A stretch of DNA of 64,000 nt from NCBI RefSeq assembly GCF_020831925.1, contig NZ_JAFIFQ010000007.1, positions 30,264 to 94,263 of the forward strand, read 5' to 3'. Below the pieces are notes generated by a model. It searched no databases, was not told the origin of the DNA, and worked only from the letters and a program-made list of their open reading frames with translations. Positions 1 through 8,318 of this stretch are shown piece after piece. How positions within the stretch are numbered: position 1 is the stretch's first letter; each line of letters starts with the position of its first letter. The translations under genes and the position numbers were made by a program. The stretch is from Alkalimonas sp. (lineage in GTDB: Bacteria; Pseudomonadota; Gammaproteobacteria; Enterobacterales; Alteromonadaceae).

Positions 1-2
1 AG

Positions 3-536
3 GTGATTGGCTGGGATGAGCAAGTAAGGGTGTTGATGTTTGTTACCGTACAGATCACCGCTGCCCTTGGTGCAGTAGGCTTTGGCTTTTTGCAAAGTGC
101 GATTGGCGCCCGCACCACCTACATTCTCACCTTGTTGTTGTGGCTACTGGCAATTTTGGCGATTTGGCAAACCCCCTGGCTTACCGTGGTCAGCCACCAT
201 CTGCTGAACGTCGATTGGCAGGCGCAGTATGTGTTTTTATTTGCCGGTGTGTTGGCCGGGGCCAGTTTAGGGGCGTCGCAATCGGCGGCCCGGGCTTTGG
301 TCGGGGTGCTGACACCGAATGTGAAATCGGCAGAGTTTTTTGGCTTCTGGAGCATGACGACCAAGCTGGCCGCTGTCTTTGGCATGGTCGGACTTGGCTT
401 GATGCAGTGGGCCTTTGGTCTGGCGGATGCCATTATCTTTTGTTTGCTGTTGTTTGCATTGGCGATAGTGGCGGTACTGCCGCTCAATGAAAGTCGGGGC
501 AGTGCGGTGGCCGAAGCCTGGCAGGATAAAGAGTAG
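3..536 (+). CDS. MFS transporter, C-terminal part (UMF1/Atg22-like), cut by window edge
   Basis: The reading frame is open at the left edge, so this is the C-terminal end (about 177 residues) of a longer integral membrane protein; the GTG at position 3 need not be the start. It shows five to six hydrophobic helices and the stretch GASLGASQSAARALVGVLTP followed by KSAEFFGFWSMTTKLAAVFG. That pattern is typical of the second half of UMF1/Atg22-type major facilitator permeases. The substrate cannot be told from the sequence. It ends convergently with the aminopeptidase gene, with an 11-bp stem hairpin between them. Family assignment is from remembered motifs, not a search. Confidence 0.7.
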   Translation: MIGWDEQVRVLMFVTVQITAALGAVGFGFLQSAIGARTTYILTLLLWLLAILAIWQTPWLTVVSHHLLNVDWQAQYVFLFAGVLAGASLGASQSAARALVGVLTPNVKSAEFFGFWSMTTKLAAVFGMVGLGLMQWAFGLADAIIFCLLLFALAIVAVLPLNESRGSAVAEAWQDKE

Positions 537-542
537 GGAAGT

Positions 543-570
543 TGCTGACGGTTCACGAAAACCGTCAGCA
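543..570. terminator. Hairpin between convergent MFS and aminopeptidase genes
   Basis: An 11-bp perfect stem (543-553 with 560-570) and a 6-nt loop lie between two converging genes. There is no clear T-run on either side, so it may be a weak bidirectional terminator or only an mRNA 3'-end stabiliser. Confidence 0.5.
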
Positions 571-579
571 GGGGTTAGC

Positions 580-2151
580 TTACTGGCTATGCTGCTGATA
601 AAGCTTTACCCACTCGGTTAGCAGGCGCACACCATGGCCAGTACTGCCTTCCGGGTGAATACCACTGGCGCTGGCAGTGAAGGCTTCGCCGGCCATATCA
701 ATATGCACCCAGGGCGTATCACCGGCAAAGTGCTGCAGGAAAATAGCCCCGGCCTGAGCACCTGGTGAGCCGGTATTGATGCGATCGGCTATGCGACTAC
801 GTACTATGTTGTCGTAACCATCGAGTGGCATCGGCCATACCCGCTCTTCTACCAGCTCGCCAGCCTGGCGCAGCGTTTGTTCTATGGCACTGTGCTGGGT
901 AAAAATAGCGGAATAAGCGTTGCCAAGGGCTCCGACTTTGGCACCTGTCAGGGTAGCGATATCGGCAATCACCCTTGCGTTTAAGTGCTCGCGGGCGTAC
1001 CAGATGCCATCGGCCAGGATCAAGCGACCTTCGGCATCAGTGTTGCCTACCTCAATGGTGGTGCCATCACCGGCGGTGACCACATCGCCTGGCAAATAGG
1101 CATCGCCAGAGATCATGTTGATGGAAAGCGGCACCACGCCAACCACATGCGCTGGTGCTTTTTGGCCAGCCAGGGATTTTATGGCACCTACCACAGCTGC
1201 ACCACCGGCTTTGTCGGTGTGCATCCGCAAAATGGAGGCTGCCTGAGTTTTCAGATTGTAACCACCGGTATCAAAGCTGTTACCTTTACCCACTAAAGCG
1301 ATAGGTGCTTCGTCGTCATTGCCGCGCCAGCGTGCCACCAGCAGGTGTGCTTTCATATGGCTGCCCTGACTAACGCCATACAAAGCGCCCATACCAAGGG
1401 CTTTGACTTGCTCTGGGCCCAAAATAGTCACTTCCACCCCGAGCGGCTCCAGCACTTGCTGGGCATAGCGGGCAAAAGCTTCCGGGTAACCATCGCTGCC
1501 GGGCAGGTTGGTTAGCTCTCTGGCTGTAAAAACGCCCTGTGCCAGAGCCTGTTTTTGTTCGAATTTAGCGCGGGCATCGGTTGCAAGTGCCACTTGCCAG
1601 CTGTAGCGTTGGGCCGGACGGGCATCAGGCTTGCTTTTGTAACGATCAAAGCGGTAGTTACGCAGCTCAACACCATGAGCAATAGCCGCAGTAATGCGGT
1701 GATTATCACCGGCATTGGCAATCAGTTGACTGTGTACATGCACAGTTTCTGCTTTGGTGCCATTGACCCAGCTGCTTAAGCTGGCGCCCATTTCTTCGGC
1801 TTTGGCACGGCTAAGCTCAGCAGGGTTGCCAACGCCCAATAGCAGTAAACGTCCATAATTCAGGCCGACAGGGGCCACTATCTCCAGCTGTGATCCGGCT
1901 TTGCCTTCAAAGGCAGCCACACTGATGGCACGATTGATATGATTGCGGCTGGCACGATCCCAGCCAGCTAAACGCAGCTCACCGGCATTTTCTGGGACTA
2001 ACACCACCAGTAAGTCGGCTTGTTGTATCGACTCGGTGACATTAAATTGGGTATGGATGTAAGGGGCTGGCGTAGCCGCCGAAACGGCAGGGCTAAGTAA
2101 GGTGCTGCCAGTTAAAACAGCGCCAATACTGAGCGCAAGCAGAGTTTTCAT
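580..2151 (-). CDS. Exported M17 family leucyl aminopeptidase
   Basis: A two-metal aminopeptidase of the PepA/leucyl aminopeptidase family (523 aa). The catalytic set is complete: VGKG K289, FDTGG D294, K301, D313, and the family signature NTDAEGRL with D372, E374 and R376. Unlike cytosolic PepA it begins with a Sec-type signal peptide (MKTLLALSIGAVLTGSTLLS, cleavage likely near SAA at 24-26), so it probably acts in the periplasm or outside the cell on peptides. The ATG at 2151 is preceded by GAGG about 7 nt upstream. The DSGG of classical members is DTGG here, a conservative change. It appears to be a single-gene unit. Confidence 0.9.
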   Translation of the reverse strand: MKTLLALSIGAVLTGSTLLSPAVSAATPAPYIHTQFNVTESIQQADLLVVLVPENAGELRLAGWDRASRNHINRAISVAAFEGKAGSQLEIVAPVGLNYGRLLLLGVGNPAELSRAKAEEMGASLSSWVNGTKAETVHVHSQLIANAGDNHRITAAIAHGVELRNYRFDRYKSKPDARPAQRYSWQVALATDARAKFEQKQALAQGVFTARELTNLPGSDGYPEAFARYAQQVLEPLGVEVTILGPEQVKALGMGALYGVSQGSHMKAHLLVARWRGNDDEAPIALVGKGNSFDTGGYNLKTQAASILRMHTDKAGGAAVVGAIKSLAGQKAPAHVVGVVPLSINMISGDAYLPGDVVTAGDGTTIEVGNTDAEGRLILADGIWYAREHLNARVIADIATLTGAKVGALGNAYSAIFTQHSAIEQTLRQAGELVEERVWPMPLDGYDNIVRSRIADRINTGSPGAQAGAIFLQHFAGDTPWVHIDMAGEAFTASASGIHPEGSTGHGVRLLTEWVKLYQQHSQ

Positions 2152-2201
2152 AAGGGACCTCGTTGTTGTTGTAAAGCTATGTTATTGTTTTCTGAAACCT
2201 A

Positions 2202-3002
2202 TTATCGGGACTTTTCAGGGCATTGCAAGCGCAGTGGCTGATCGCTGAAAATCCAGTCTACGCCTCGGTTGACCTCGCGGTTCAGAATATCTGGGTGATT
2301 CACCTGGCCGGTACCGGTTTGTTTACCAGCCGCTTTTAACTGTTGCAGAATAGTGGGCGAGAGCAAGGCAAAAGAACCGGCCACAGCGCCGTGTCCAAGA
2401 GTCAGGTTTTGCTGCACGATGTGCTGGGTGTTGGTCAGAGCAACGTCAACCAGCGCACTGGGTGGTAAAAACCGAAAGCCTTCAAGATGATCCGGCTCGA
2501 GGCTTAGTAAATGAAAATGCTTGTCTGGCTCCAGATCATGCAGCAGGGTTTTGAGCTGGTTGGGTAGCTGCGGCCGTTGTCGCCATGACTCTTTAATCTC
2601 TATCATCAGATGCAACTGCTTGCCATAGCGCTCAATCACTTCTTGCAAATGGGGAATGGCGGGCAGCGCCCGGCGTAAATCGGCAAAGCAGGTCTCGGCA
2701 ATCACCAGATCTGGCCGGTTGAATAAACGACCACAGGCCGGGTCATGGTGCACCACCGGCTCGCCATCCAGGGTTAAGTGGATATCGAGCTCAATGCCCC
2801 AGATCCCGTGCACCAGGCAACGCTCAAAAGCTGGCATCGTGTTTTCGAAGATGCTGGTGCCATCCTGTTGGTTGGATCTGTGGTAGGCTCCCCGATGGGC
2901 AACCAACTTAACCCCGCTGGGGTCCACATCAGGCTGACAGCCGGAGCTAAAGCGCCACAATTGGTTGGCCAGGCTGTTAAGGTAATCTGTCCAATTGACC
3001 AC
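2202..3002 (-). CDS. Glycerophosphodiester phosphodiesterase family protein
   Basis: GDPD-family enzyme (266 aa, TIM-barrel fold) expected to hydrolyse glycerophosphodiesters to glycerol-3-phosphate and an alcohol. The N-terminal third has the family's motifs in order: LVAHRGA (catalytic His), FENTMPAFERC (metal Glu), GIELDIHLTLDG (metal Glu/Asp) and VVHHDP (second catalytic His). There is no signal peptide, so it is probably cytoplasmic, like UgpQ. The start is a GTG at 3002 with AGGAT about 8 nt upstream. It is divergent from the sugar dehydrogenase gene; the spacer is 113 bp. Substrate range cannot be inferred. Confidence 0.85.
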   Translation of the reverse strand: MVNWTDYLNSLANQLWRFSSGCQPDVDPSGVKLVAHRGAYHRSNQQDGTSIFENTMPAFERCLVHGIWGIELDIHLTLDGEPVVHHDPACGRLFNRPDLVIAETCFADLRRALPAIPHLQEVIERYGKQLHLMIEIKESWRQRPQLPNQLKTLLHDLEPDKHFHLLSLEPDHLEGFRFLPPSALVDVALTNTQHIVQQNLTLGHGAVAGSFALLSPTILQQLKAAGKQTGTGQVNHPDILNREVNRGVDWIFSDQPLRLQCPEKSR

Positions 3003-3115
3003 GTTGAGAATCCTATCTTGAACCAGGCTATTGGTTTTACAGTAAAATCATAGCAGTTACAGGATCACTGCACTACTATTAAGGCTCTCAGATGGTAAGG
3101 ATAGGGAGGAAATCC

Positions 3116-4741
3116 ATGTTGGCTGTCTCTTCTTGGCGCAAACTTCTGCTGCATTTCATTTGGACTTGCTTGCTGGCCGTGCTGCTTAGCACCCTGGCGC
3201 AAACTCAGTTTAACTTATTGGCCCTGCAGCAACTTGGTGTTGCTATTCCATTCAGTGAGCGATTGACAACCAGCCTGCATGATTTGCGTCATTTTGCGCC
3301 TGTCTACGCGGCTATTTTTAGCTGCAGCTATCTGGTATCACAGGGTATAGCGCTCTGGCTAACAAGGTGGGTAGCTGCACGCTGGCAGTTGGCTTTATTT
3401 GCTCTGGCTGCAGCTGGCGGTTTGTTGTGTACCTTGTTATTGGTGAATGCGCTTGCACCGATGCCGACTTTGATCGCAGCCAGCCGCACTCTAATGGGCT
3501 TATTTAGCTTGTTGCTAATGGCTGCCTTGGCTGGTGCTCTGTTTGCCAGAGCCTTGCAACAATCGTCAGCAGCCGGATCAAGCAGGGCAGTTGATGTCAG
3601 TGCGCTGGCAGCACTGCTGCTCCCTGTAGTGCTGCTCAATGGGCTAGCCACACCAGCTGCAAGCGCTGCAGAGAGCAATTATCGGATTGAAACTTTGGTC
3701 AAGGAGCTGGAACATCCTTGGTCTTTGGCCTTTTTATCCGGTGGCACCATGCTCGTGACGGAGCGGCCTGGTCGGTTGCGGTTGATCCATGCAGATGGCA
3801 GATTGGAGCCAGAACCCATTGCCGGGCTTCCAGCAGTGTTTGCTTCCGGCCAGGCGGGGCTGTTTGATGTGGTACCAGCCCCTGATTTTGCCCAAAGCCA
3901 ACAGATATTTCTTAGTTATTCTTGTGGCCGCATGCGAGCTAATCATACTTGCCTGGCCAGTGCCCGCCTGGATTTAAGCCGGTTGGAATTAACTGAGCTG
4001 ACTGAGATTTTCCGGACCTATCCGGCCAAAACCGGCAATGCTCATTACGGTGGACGCTTAGCATTTCTGGCCGATGGTAGCTTGGCCCTTAGCCTTGGGG
4101 ATGGTTTTGATTACCGTGAAGAAGCGCAGCGGTTAAGCAGTCATCTGGGCAGCATCGTGCGGCTCTGGCCGGATGGCTCAGTACCTGAAGATAATCCTTT
4201 TGTGGGTCAGGCAGGTGCTTTAGCAGAAATCTACAGTTATGGTCATCGCAATGTGCAAGGGCTGGTGTATGATAGCGCTAATCAGCAGCTGTTTAGTCAC
4301 GAGCACGGCCCCAAAGGCGGCGATGAACTCAATCGTATTCAGCCGGGCGTGAATTATGGCTGGCCTGTGGTGACCCAGGGCATTGATTACACCGGTGCTC
4401 GTATCACCCCTTTTACCGCCTATCAGGGCATGCAGCTACCGTTGCTCGACTGGACCCCTTCGATAGCTCCTTCTGGACTCACCCTGTACCAGGGCGACTT
4501 ATTTGTCGGCTGGCAGGGCGATCTACTGGTGGGTGCTTTGGCTGGGCGTCAGCTGCAGCGGGTTCGTTTGACAGAGCAAGGAGCAGAGATTGTTGAAGTA
4601 CTGTTGGCTGAGCTGGCCGAGCGGATACGTGATGTCCGCACCGGGCCAGACGGCGCCTTGTATGTATTAACCGATGATGCGTGTGGGCGTTTGCTTAGAA
4701 TTACCCCAGCGCAGGATGGAGCAGGAGCAAAAGTGCATTGA
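3116..4741 (+). CDS. Membrane-anchored PQQ-type aldose sugar dehydrogenase
   Basis: The C-terminal ~350 residues form a six-bladed beta-propeller of the soluble glucose/sorbosone dehydrogenase (Yli-type) family. Family hallmarks are LEHPWSLAFL, MLVTERPGRLRLI, NAHYGGRLAFL, YGHRNVQGLVYD, HEHGPKGGDELN and NYGWPVVTQG. It is expected to oxidise aldoses periplasmically using PQQ. The N-terminal ~170 residues are four hydrophobic helices ending in an AASAAES sequence, so the propeller is tethered to the inner membrane rather than released. I chose ATG 3116 (541 aa), which has AGGGAGGA five bases before it, over ATG 3092. It overlaps the next gene by 4 nt. No PQQ biosynthesis genes are in the window. 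Confidence 0.8.
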   Translation: MLAVSSWRKLLLHFIWTCLLAVLLSTLAQTQFNLLALQQLGVAIPFSERLTTSLHDLRHFAPVYAAIFSCSYLVSQGIALWLTRWVAARWQLALFALAAAGGLLCTLLLVNALAPMPTLIAASRTLMGLFSLLLMAALAGALFARALQQSSAAGSSRAVDVSALAALLLPVVLLNGLATPAASAAESNYRIETLVKELEHPWSLAFLSGGTMLVTERPGRLRLIHADGRLEPEPIAGLPAVFASGQAGLFDVVPAPDFAQSQQIFLSYSCGRMRANHTCLASARLDLSRLELTELTEIFRTYPAKTGNAHYGGRLAFLADGSLALSLGDGFDYREEAQRLSSHLGSIVRLWPDGSVPEDNPFVGQAGALAEIYSYGHRNVQGLVYDSANQQLFSHEHGPKGGDELNRIQPGVNYGWPVVTQGIDYTGARITPFTAYQGMQLPLLDWTPSIAPSGLTLYQGDLFVGWQGDLLVGALAGRQLQRVRLTEQGAEIVEVLLAELAERIRDVRTGPDGALYVLTDDACGRLLRITPAQDGAGAKVH

Positions 4742-5199
4742 AGCCAATAAGGAATGAAGTCAGCCCCATTGGCTGGCGGGAATGGGTGGCACTGCCTGAG
4801 CTGCAGATCCCACACATTAAGTGCAAAGTAGATACGGGTGCACGCAGCTCAGCTTTGCACGCATTTTCTGTGGAGCCATTTCAAAAAGAAGGCGAGGAGT
4901 GGGTCCGTTTTGGCATGCACCCGCTGCAACACGATAACGAGCAAGTGATTTGGTGTGAAGCCAAAGTGCATGATAAACGCGAAGTGACCGACTCGGGCGG
5001 GCATACCACTGAGCGTTATTTTATCAAAACCGAAGTAATGGTTGGCCACGAGTGCTTCGCCATTGAGGTGTCACTGACCAGCCGTGACACCATGCTCTTT
5101 CGGATGTTGCTGGGCCGCGAGGCCTTACGCCATCGTTTTGTGGTCGTGCCGGAAGCTTCTTATTTGCAGCCGTTGCGTGCTGACGAGGCCAACCAATGA
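4738..5199 (+). CDS. RimK-linked DTGA-motif protease family protein (PF05618 type)
   Basis: A 153-aa protein of the family annotated as 'ATP-dependent zinc protease'. The motif KVDTGARSSALHAF near residues 30-43 contains Asp-Thr-Gly-Ala, the hallmark of retropepsin-like aspartic proteases, so the historical zinc label is doubtful. The C-terminal LLGREALRHRFVVVP fits the retropepsin-like ILGRD motif. The start is a TTG at 4738 overlapping the preceding stop (TTGA), with AGGAG about 10 nt upstream, and no in-frame ATG fits the conserved N-terminus IGWREWVALPEL. rimK follows after 28 bp. In other bacteria such genes sit beside rimK, so a role in the same peptide-tagging pathway is likely but inferred. 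Confidence 0.8.
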   Translation: MKPIRNEVSPIGWREWVALPELQIPHIKCKVDTGARSSALHAFSVEPFQKEGEEWVRFGMHPLQHDNEQVIWCEAKVHDKREVTDSGGHTTERYFIKTEVMVGHECFAIEVSLTSRDTMLFRMLLGREALRHRFVVVPEASYLQPLRADEANQ

Positions 5200-5227
5200 G
5201 CTGTTATCAAATTAAGGTTATGTCTGT

Positions 5228-6133
5228 ATGAAAATCGCCATTTTGTCCCGCAACCCAAAACTTTACTCCACCAAACGGTTGGTCGAAGCTGCGCAGCAAC
5301 GCGGCCATGAAGTGCGGGTGATTGATGCGCTGCGTTGTTATATGAACATTACCTCGCACAATCCGGAAATTCATTACAAAGGGGAAGTTCTGACAGGCTT
5401 TGATGCGGTGATCCCGCGTATTGGTGCCTCCATTACCTTTTATGGCACGGCCGTGCTGCGTCAGTTCGAGATGATGAATGTCTATCCGCTGAATGAGTCG
5501 GTCGCTATCAGCCGTTCGCGCGATAAACTGCGCAGCCTGCAGCTGTTATCACGACGTGGCATCGGTTTGCCGGTGACCAGCTTTGCCCACTCACCAGATG
5601 ATATTGAAGATCTGCTCAGTATTGTCGGTGGCGCGCCTGCAGTCATCAAATTGCTGGAAGGTACCCAGGGCATCGGTGTGGTGTTGGCGGAAACAAACCA
5701 GGCAGCGGAAAGTGTTATTCAAGCCTTTATGGGCTTAAAGCAGCACATTTTGGTGCAGGAATTTATTAAAGAAGCCAAAGGATCCGACATTCGAGCCTTT
5801 GTGATTGGGGGCAAGGTGGTGGCCGCGATGAAACGCCAGGCCAAAGAAGGCGAGTTTCGCTCCAATTTGCACCGCGGTGGTACCGCCCAGTTGTGCCGGA
5901 TCACACCGGAAGAGCGCGCTACAGCTATCCGGGCAGCCAAAGTGATGGGCTTGAATGTCTGTGGTGTGGACTTGCTGCGCTCCAATCATGGCCCTGTGGT
6001 GATGGAGGTGAACTCGTCACCGGGACTGGAAGGGATTGAAGGCGCCTCTGGCAAAGACATCGCCGGTGCCATTATTGAGTTTATTGAAAAGAATGCCAAA
6101 CCGAACCGAACCAAAACCAAGGGGCGTGGTTGA
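5228..6133 (+). CDS. rimK: RimK-type alpha-L-glutamate ligase (ATP-grasp)
   Basis: A 301-aa ATP-grasp ligase. In E. coli, RimK adds glutamates to the C-terminus of ribosomal protein S6 and can make poly-alpha-glutamate. Visible features are the N-terminal [18 protein letters not shown], the ATP-binding [17 protein letters not shown], the acceptor/metal region [19 protein letters not shown], and the terminal metal-binding [15 protein letters not shown]. Length and motifs match RimK closely. It lies between the DTGA protease gene and an AstE-like hydrolase gene whose ATG directly abuts its stop. The ligase, a putative protease and a putative deacylase/peptidase together suggest reversible glutamate tagging. 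Confidence 0.9.
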   Translation: MKIAILSRNPKLYSTKRLVEAAQQRGHEVRVIDALRCYMNITSHNPEIHYKGEVLTGFDAVIPRIGASITFYGTAVLRQFEMMNVYPLNESVAISRSRDKLRSLQLLSRRGIGLPVTSFAHSPDDIEDLLSIVGGAPAVIKLLEGTQGIGVVLAETNQAAESVIQAFMGLKQHILVQEFIKEAKGSDIRAFVIGGKVVAAMKRQAKEGEFRSNLHRGGTAQLCRITPEERATAIRAAKVMGLNVCGVDLLRSNHGPVVMEVNSSPGLEGIEGASGKDIAGAIIEFIEKNAKPNRTKTKGRG

Positions 6134-7201
6134 ATGAGTGAGCAAGGCCGAAGTCGTAACCGTAGTATTTGGATTGGTGGTGTCGAGGTAAAACCCGGTG
6201 AGCGCAAAACCATCGATGTGCGTGGCAGTAAGCTCTATACCCATACCCCGGTAACGATGCCGGTGCAGGTGCTCTGCGGCCGGCAGCATGGGCCAGTTCT
6301 TTTTATTAGTGCTGCGATCCATGGGGATGAAATCAATGGTGTAGAAATCATTCGCCGGCTGCTTAAAGTACCAGCGTTAAAGCGCTTGAAGGGCACTTTA
6401 CTGGCGGTGCCGGTGGTGAATTTGCACGGCTTTATTAACCAAAGCCGATATTTACCAGACAGGCGTGATTTAAATCGCAGTTTTCCAGGCTCCAACAAAG
6501 GGTCCATGGCCGGCAGGCTGGCTCGTCTTTTTATGACCGAGGTGGTTAGTCAGGCAACCCATGGCATCGATTTGCATACCGGCGCTTTGCATCGCTTTAA
6601 TTTGCCGCAAATCAGGGCTGATCTGGATGATCCGGAAGCGCTGCGACTGGCCAAAGCCTTCGGTACTCCGGTGATCCTCAATTCTGAGCTGCGTGAAGGC
6701 TCACTGCGCGAAGCAGCCGGACAAAACAAGATCCCAACCTTGTTGTACGAAGCTGGCGAAGCACTGCGTTTTGATGAAGTCTCCATTCGTGGTGGCGTTG
6801 AAGGTATTTTGCGGGTGATGCGGGCACTGAATATGCTGCCGCCATCCAAACGCTTGCAGCAAAAAGAGCCGGTGATGGCACGTTCCAGTGCCTGGGTGCG
6901 GGCACCACAAAGTGGTATTTTCCGGGCTTTTGTCCGTGAAGGTGAGCGGGTGCTCAAAGATCAGACTGTGCTCGGCGTGGTATCCGATCCCTTTGGTGAG
7001 TCGGAGCAGGAAATTCGCTCGCCTTACAGTGGCATTATTATCGGCTTGCTGAAGCTGCCTTTGGTCAATGAAGGCGATGCGGTTTACCACATAGCCCAGT
7101 TTTACCGCACTGATATCGCCGCCGATAGGGTAGAGAGCTACCAGGAAAGCCTGGAAGCGCACGATTACCCTTACAGTGATCATGCAATGAATAATATTTA
7201 A
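6134..7201 (+). CDS. Succinylglutamate desuccinylase/aspartoacylase family hydrolase
   Basis: A 355-aa zinc carboxypeptidase-fold enzyme of the AstE/AspA family. It has the zinc motif AAIHGDEINGVE (His and Glu ligands), DLNRSFPG (substrate-binding Asn-Arg) and GIDLHTG (third zinc His). A C-terminal beta-barrel extension (APQSGIFRAFVREGERVLKDQ ... ILG-like SPYSGIIIG) is typical of this subfamily and resembles a biotinyl/lipoyl fold. Its ATG abuts the rimK stop (TGAATG), implying coupled translation. No arginine succinyltransferase genes are near, so arginine catabolism (AstE) is unlikely. Removal of glutamate or another acyl group from RimK products is the contextual guess. Confidence 0.8.
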   Translation: MSEQGRSRNRSIWIGGVEVKPGERKTIDVRGSKLYTHTPVTMPVQVLCGRQHGPVLFISAAIHGDEINGVEIIRRLLKVPALKRLKGTLLAVPVVNLHGFINQSRYLPDRRDLNRSFPGSNKGSMAGRLARLFMTEVVSQATHGIDLHTGALHRFNLPQIRADLDDPEALRLAKAFGTPVILNSELREGSLREAAGQNKIPTLLYEAGEALRFDEVSIRGGVEGILRVMRALNMLPPSKRLQQKEPVMARSSAWVRAPQSGIFRAFVREGERVLKDQTVLGVVSDPFGESEQEIRSPYSGIIIGLLKLPLVNEGDAVYHIAQFYRTDIAADRVESYQESLEAHDYPYSDHAMNNI

Positions 7202-7221
7202 AACGATAAAAGGATACAACC

Positions 7222-7800
7222 ATGGTGTTATTGCTTGCAGGATTAGTACTTTTTTTGGGTATCCACTCCAGCCGAATGTTGGCACCAGAGTGGCGTGTCG
7301 CCAGGATCAACCAGTGGGGATCACTGGGTTGGAAAGGGGTCTATGCGCTGATTTCTCTGACGGGCTTTGTGTTGCTGGTGCTGGGCTACTCGGCAGCACG
7401 CCAGAGCACGGGGCTGATTTGGTTGCCACCACATTGGATGGGGCATTTGACCGCTTTACTGACTCTCTTTGCCTTTATTTTGTTGGCAGCAACCTATGTA
7501 CCTGGTTCCTGGTTAAAAGCCAAAGTTGGTCATCCCATGCTGCTGGCCACCAAAATCTGGGCACTGTCCCATCTGCTAAGTAATGGCACCACAGTGGCAG
7601 TGTTGTTGTTTGGTAGCTTTCTGGTGTGGTCTGTTGCCTGCTACGCTATCAGTCGTCGCTGCGACAGGGCCGAGAATATTCAGCGAACCGGTTTGTTATC
7701 GCGTGATCTGGCTTCGCTGTTAATTGGTATTGTATTGTTCTGGCTATTTGCCTTTCATTTACATGAGCAGTTGATTGGGGTGAAACCTTTCGGTGGTTAA
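7222..7800 (+). CDS. NnrU family membrane protein
   Basis: A 192-aa integral membrane protein with about five hydrophobic helices. It carries the NnrU-family features LFLGIHSSRM near the N-terminus, GWKGVYALISLTGFVLLVLGY, and HPMLLATKIWALSHLLSNGT, with conserved His residues. NnrU proteins were named for nitrite/nitric oxide metabolism loci but occur widely without them, and none are seen here. Start ATG 7222 has AAAAGGA about 8 nt upstream. It is followed by msrB at 24 bp, probably co-transcribed. Confidence 0.8.
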   Translation: MVLLLAGLVLFLGIHSSRMLAPEWRVARINQWGSLGWKGVYALISLTGFVLLVLGYSAARQSTGLIWLPPHWMGHLTALLTLFAFILLAATYVPGSWLKAKVGHPMLLATKIWALSHLLSNGTTVAVLLFGSFLVWSVACYAISRRCDRAENIQRTGLLSRDLASLLIGIVLFWLFAFHLHEQLIGVKPFGG

Positions 7801-7824
7801 TCCAATAAGCCTAAGGAGAGAACC

Positions 7825-8211
7825 ATGAAAAAAAGCGACGCCGAGTGGCAGCAACAATTAAACCCGGAGCAGTACCGGGTTACCCGGCTCAAAGGGACCG
7901 AGCGACCCTTTAGCGGTGACTTGCTGTACCACGAGGCCAATGGCAGCTACCACTGCATTTGTTGTGGGGCCGCTTTATTTGATTCTACTACCAAGTTTGA
8001 TGCTGGTTGCGGCTGGCCATCCTTTTATCAATCGTTGGAAGGCAAAGTGCGTTATCAGGCCGATCACAGCCATGGCATGGTACGAACCGAGATCCTTTGC
8101 GCCAACTGCGATGCACACCTTGGTCATGTGTTCGACGATGGGCCAGCACCCACGGGTCAACGCTATTGCGTCAATTCGGTCTCTTTACAGTTTGCGGAAA
8201 AAAAGCTGTAA
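7825..8211 (+). CDS. msrB: Peptide-methionine (R)-S-oxide reductase MsrB
   Basis: A cytoplasmic repair enzyme reducing methionine-R-sulfoxide in proteins (128 aa, full family length). Two CxxC zinc pairs are present: CICCGAALF, counted as C-x-x-C in HCICCG, and [16 protein letters not shown]. The substrate loop [10 protein letters not shown] and the catalytic Cys in [11 protein letters not shown] near the C-terminus are intact. The start is ATG 7825 with TAAGGAGAG about 6 nt upstream. It follows the nnrU-like gene; no msrA is fused or adjacent. Confidence 0.95.
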   Translation: MKKSDAEWQQQLNPEQYRVTRLKGTERPFSGDLLYHEANGSYHCICCGAALFDSTTKFDAGCGWPSFYQSLEGKVRYQADHSHGMVRTEILCANCDAHLGHVFDDGPAPTGQRYCVNSVSLQFAEKKL

Positions 8212-8214
8212 CTG

Positions 8215-8244
8215 TTGTGGTAACCTTTCAGTTTCTATTACAAT
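8215..8244 (+). promoter_or_regulatory. Candidate sigma-70 promoter for gap
   Basis: TTGTGG (8215-8220) and TACAAT (8239-8244) are separated by 18 bp, about 75 bp before the chosen gap start. There is no full HexR palindrome here, only an ATTACAA half-site overlapping the -10 element. Confidence 0.45.
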
Positions 8245-8318
8245 AGGCCGCCGCTCGCAAGGGCGACTCTGTACCTGAACCCATTCCATTCAGCAGACTG
8301 ATGTTAAAAGGCCGAATT

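Noticed and set aside
6701..7285. A 194-codon open frame on the minus strand
   Set aside because: It lies antisense to the AstE-like gene and its spacer, has no family motifs, and the plus strand is clearly coding.
8221..8250. HexR-like half-site (ATTACAA) before gap
   Set aside because: Only one arm matches; no palindrome, so HexR control of gap is not supported by this sequence.
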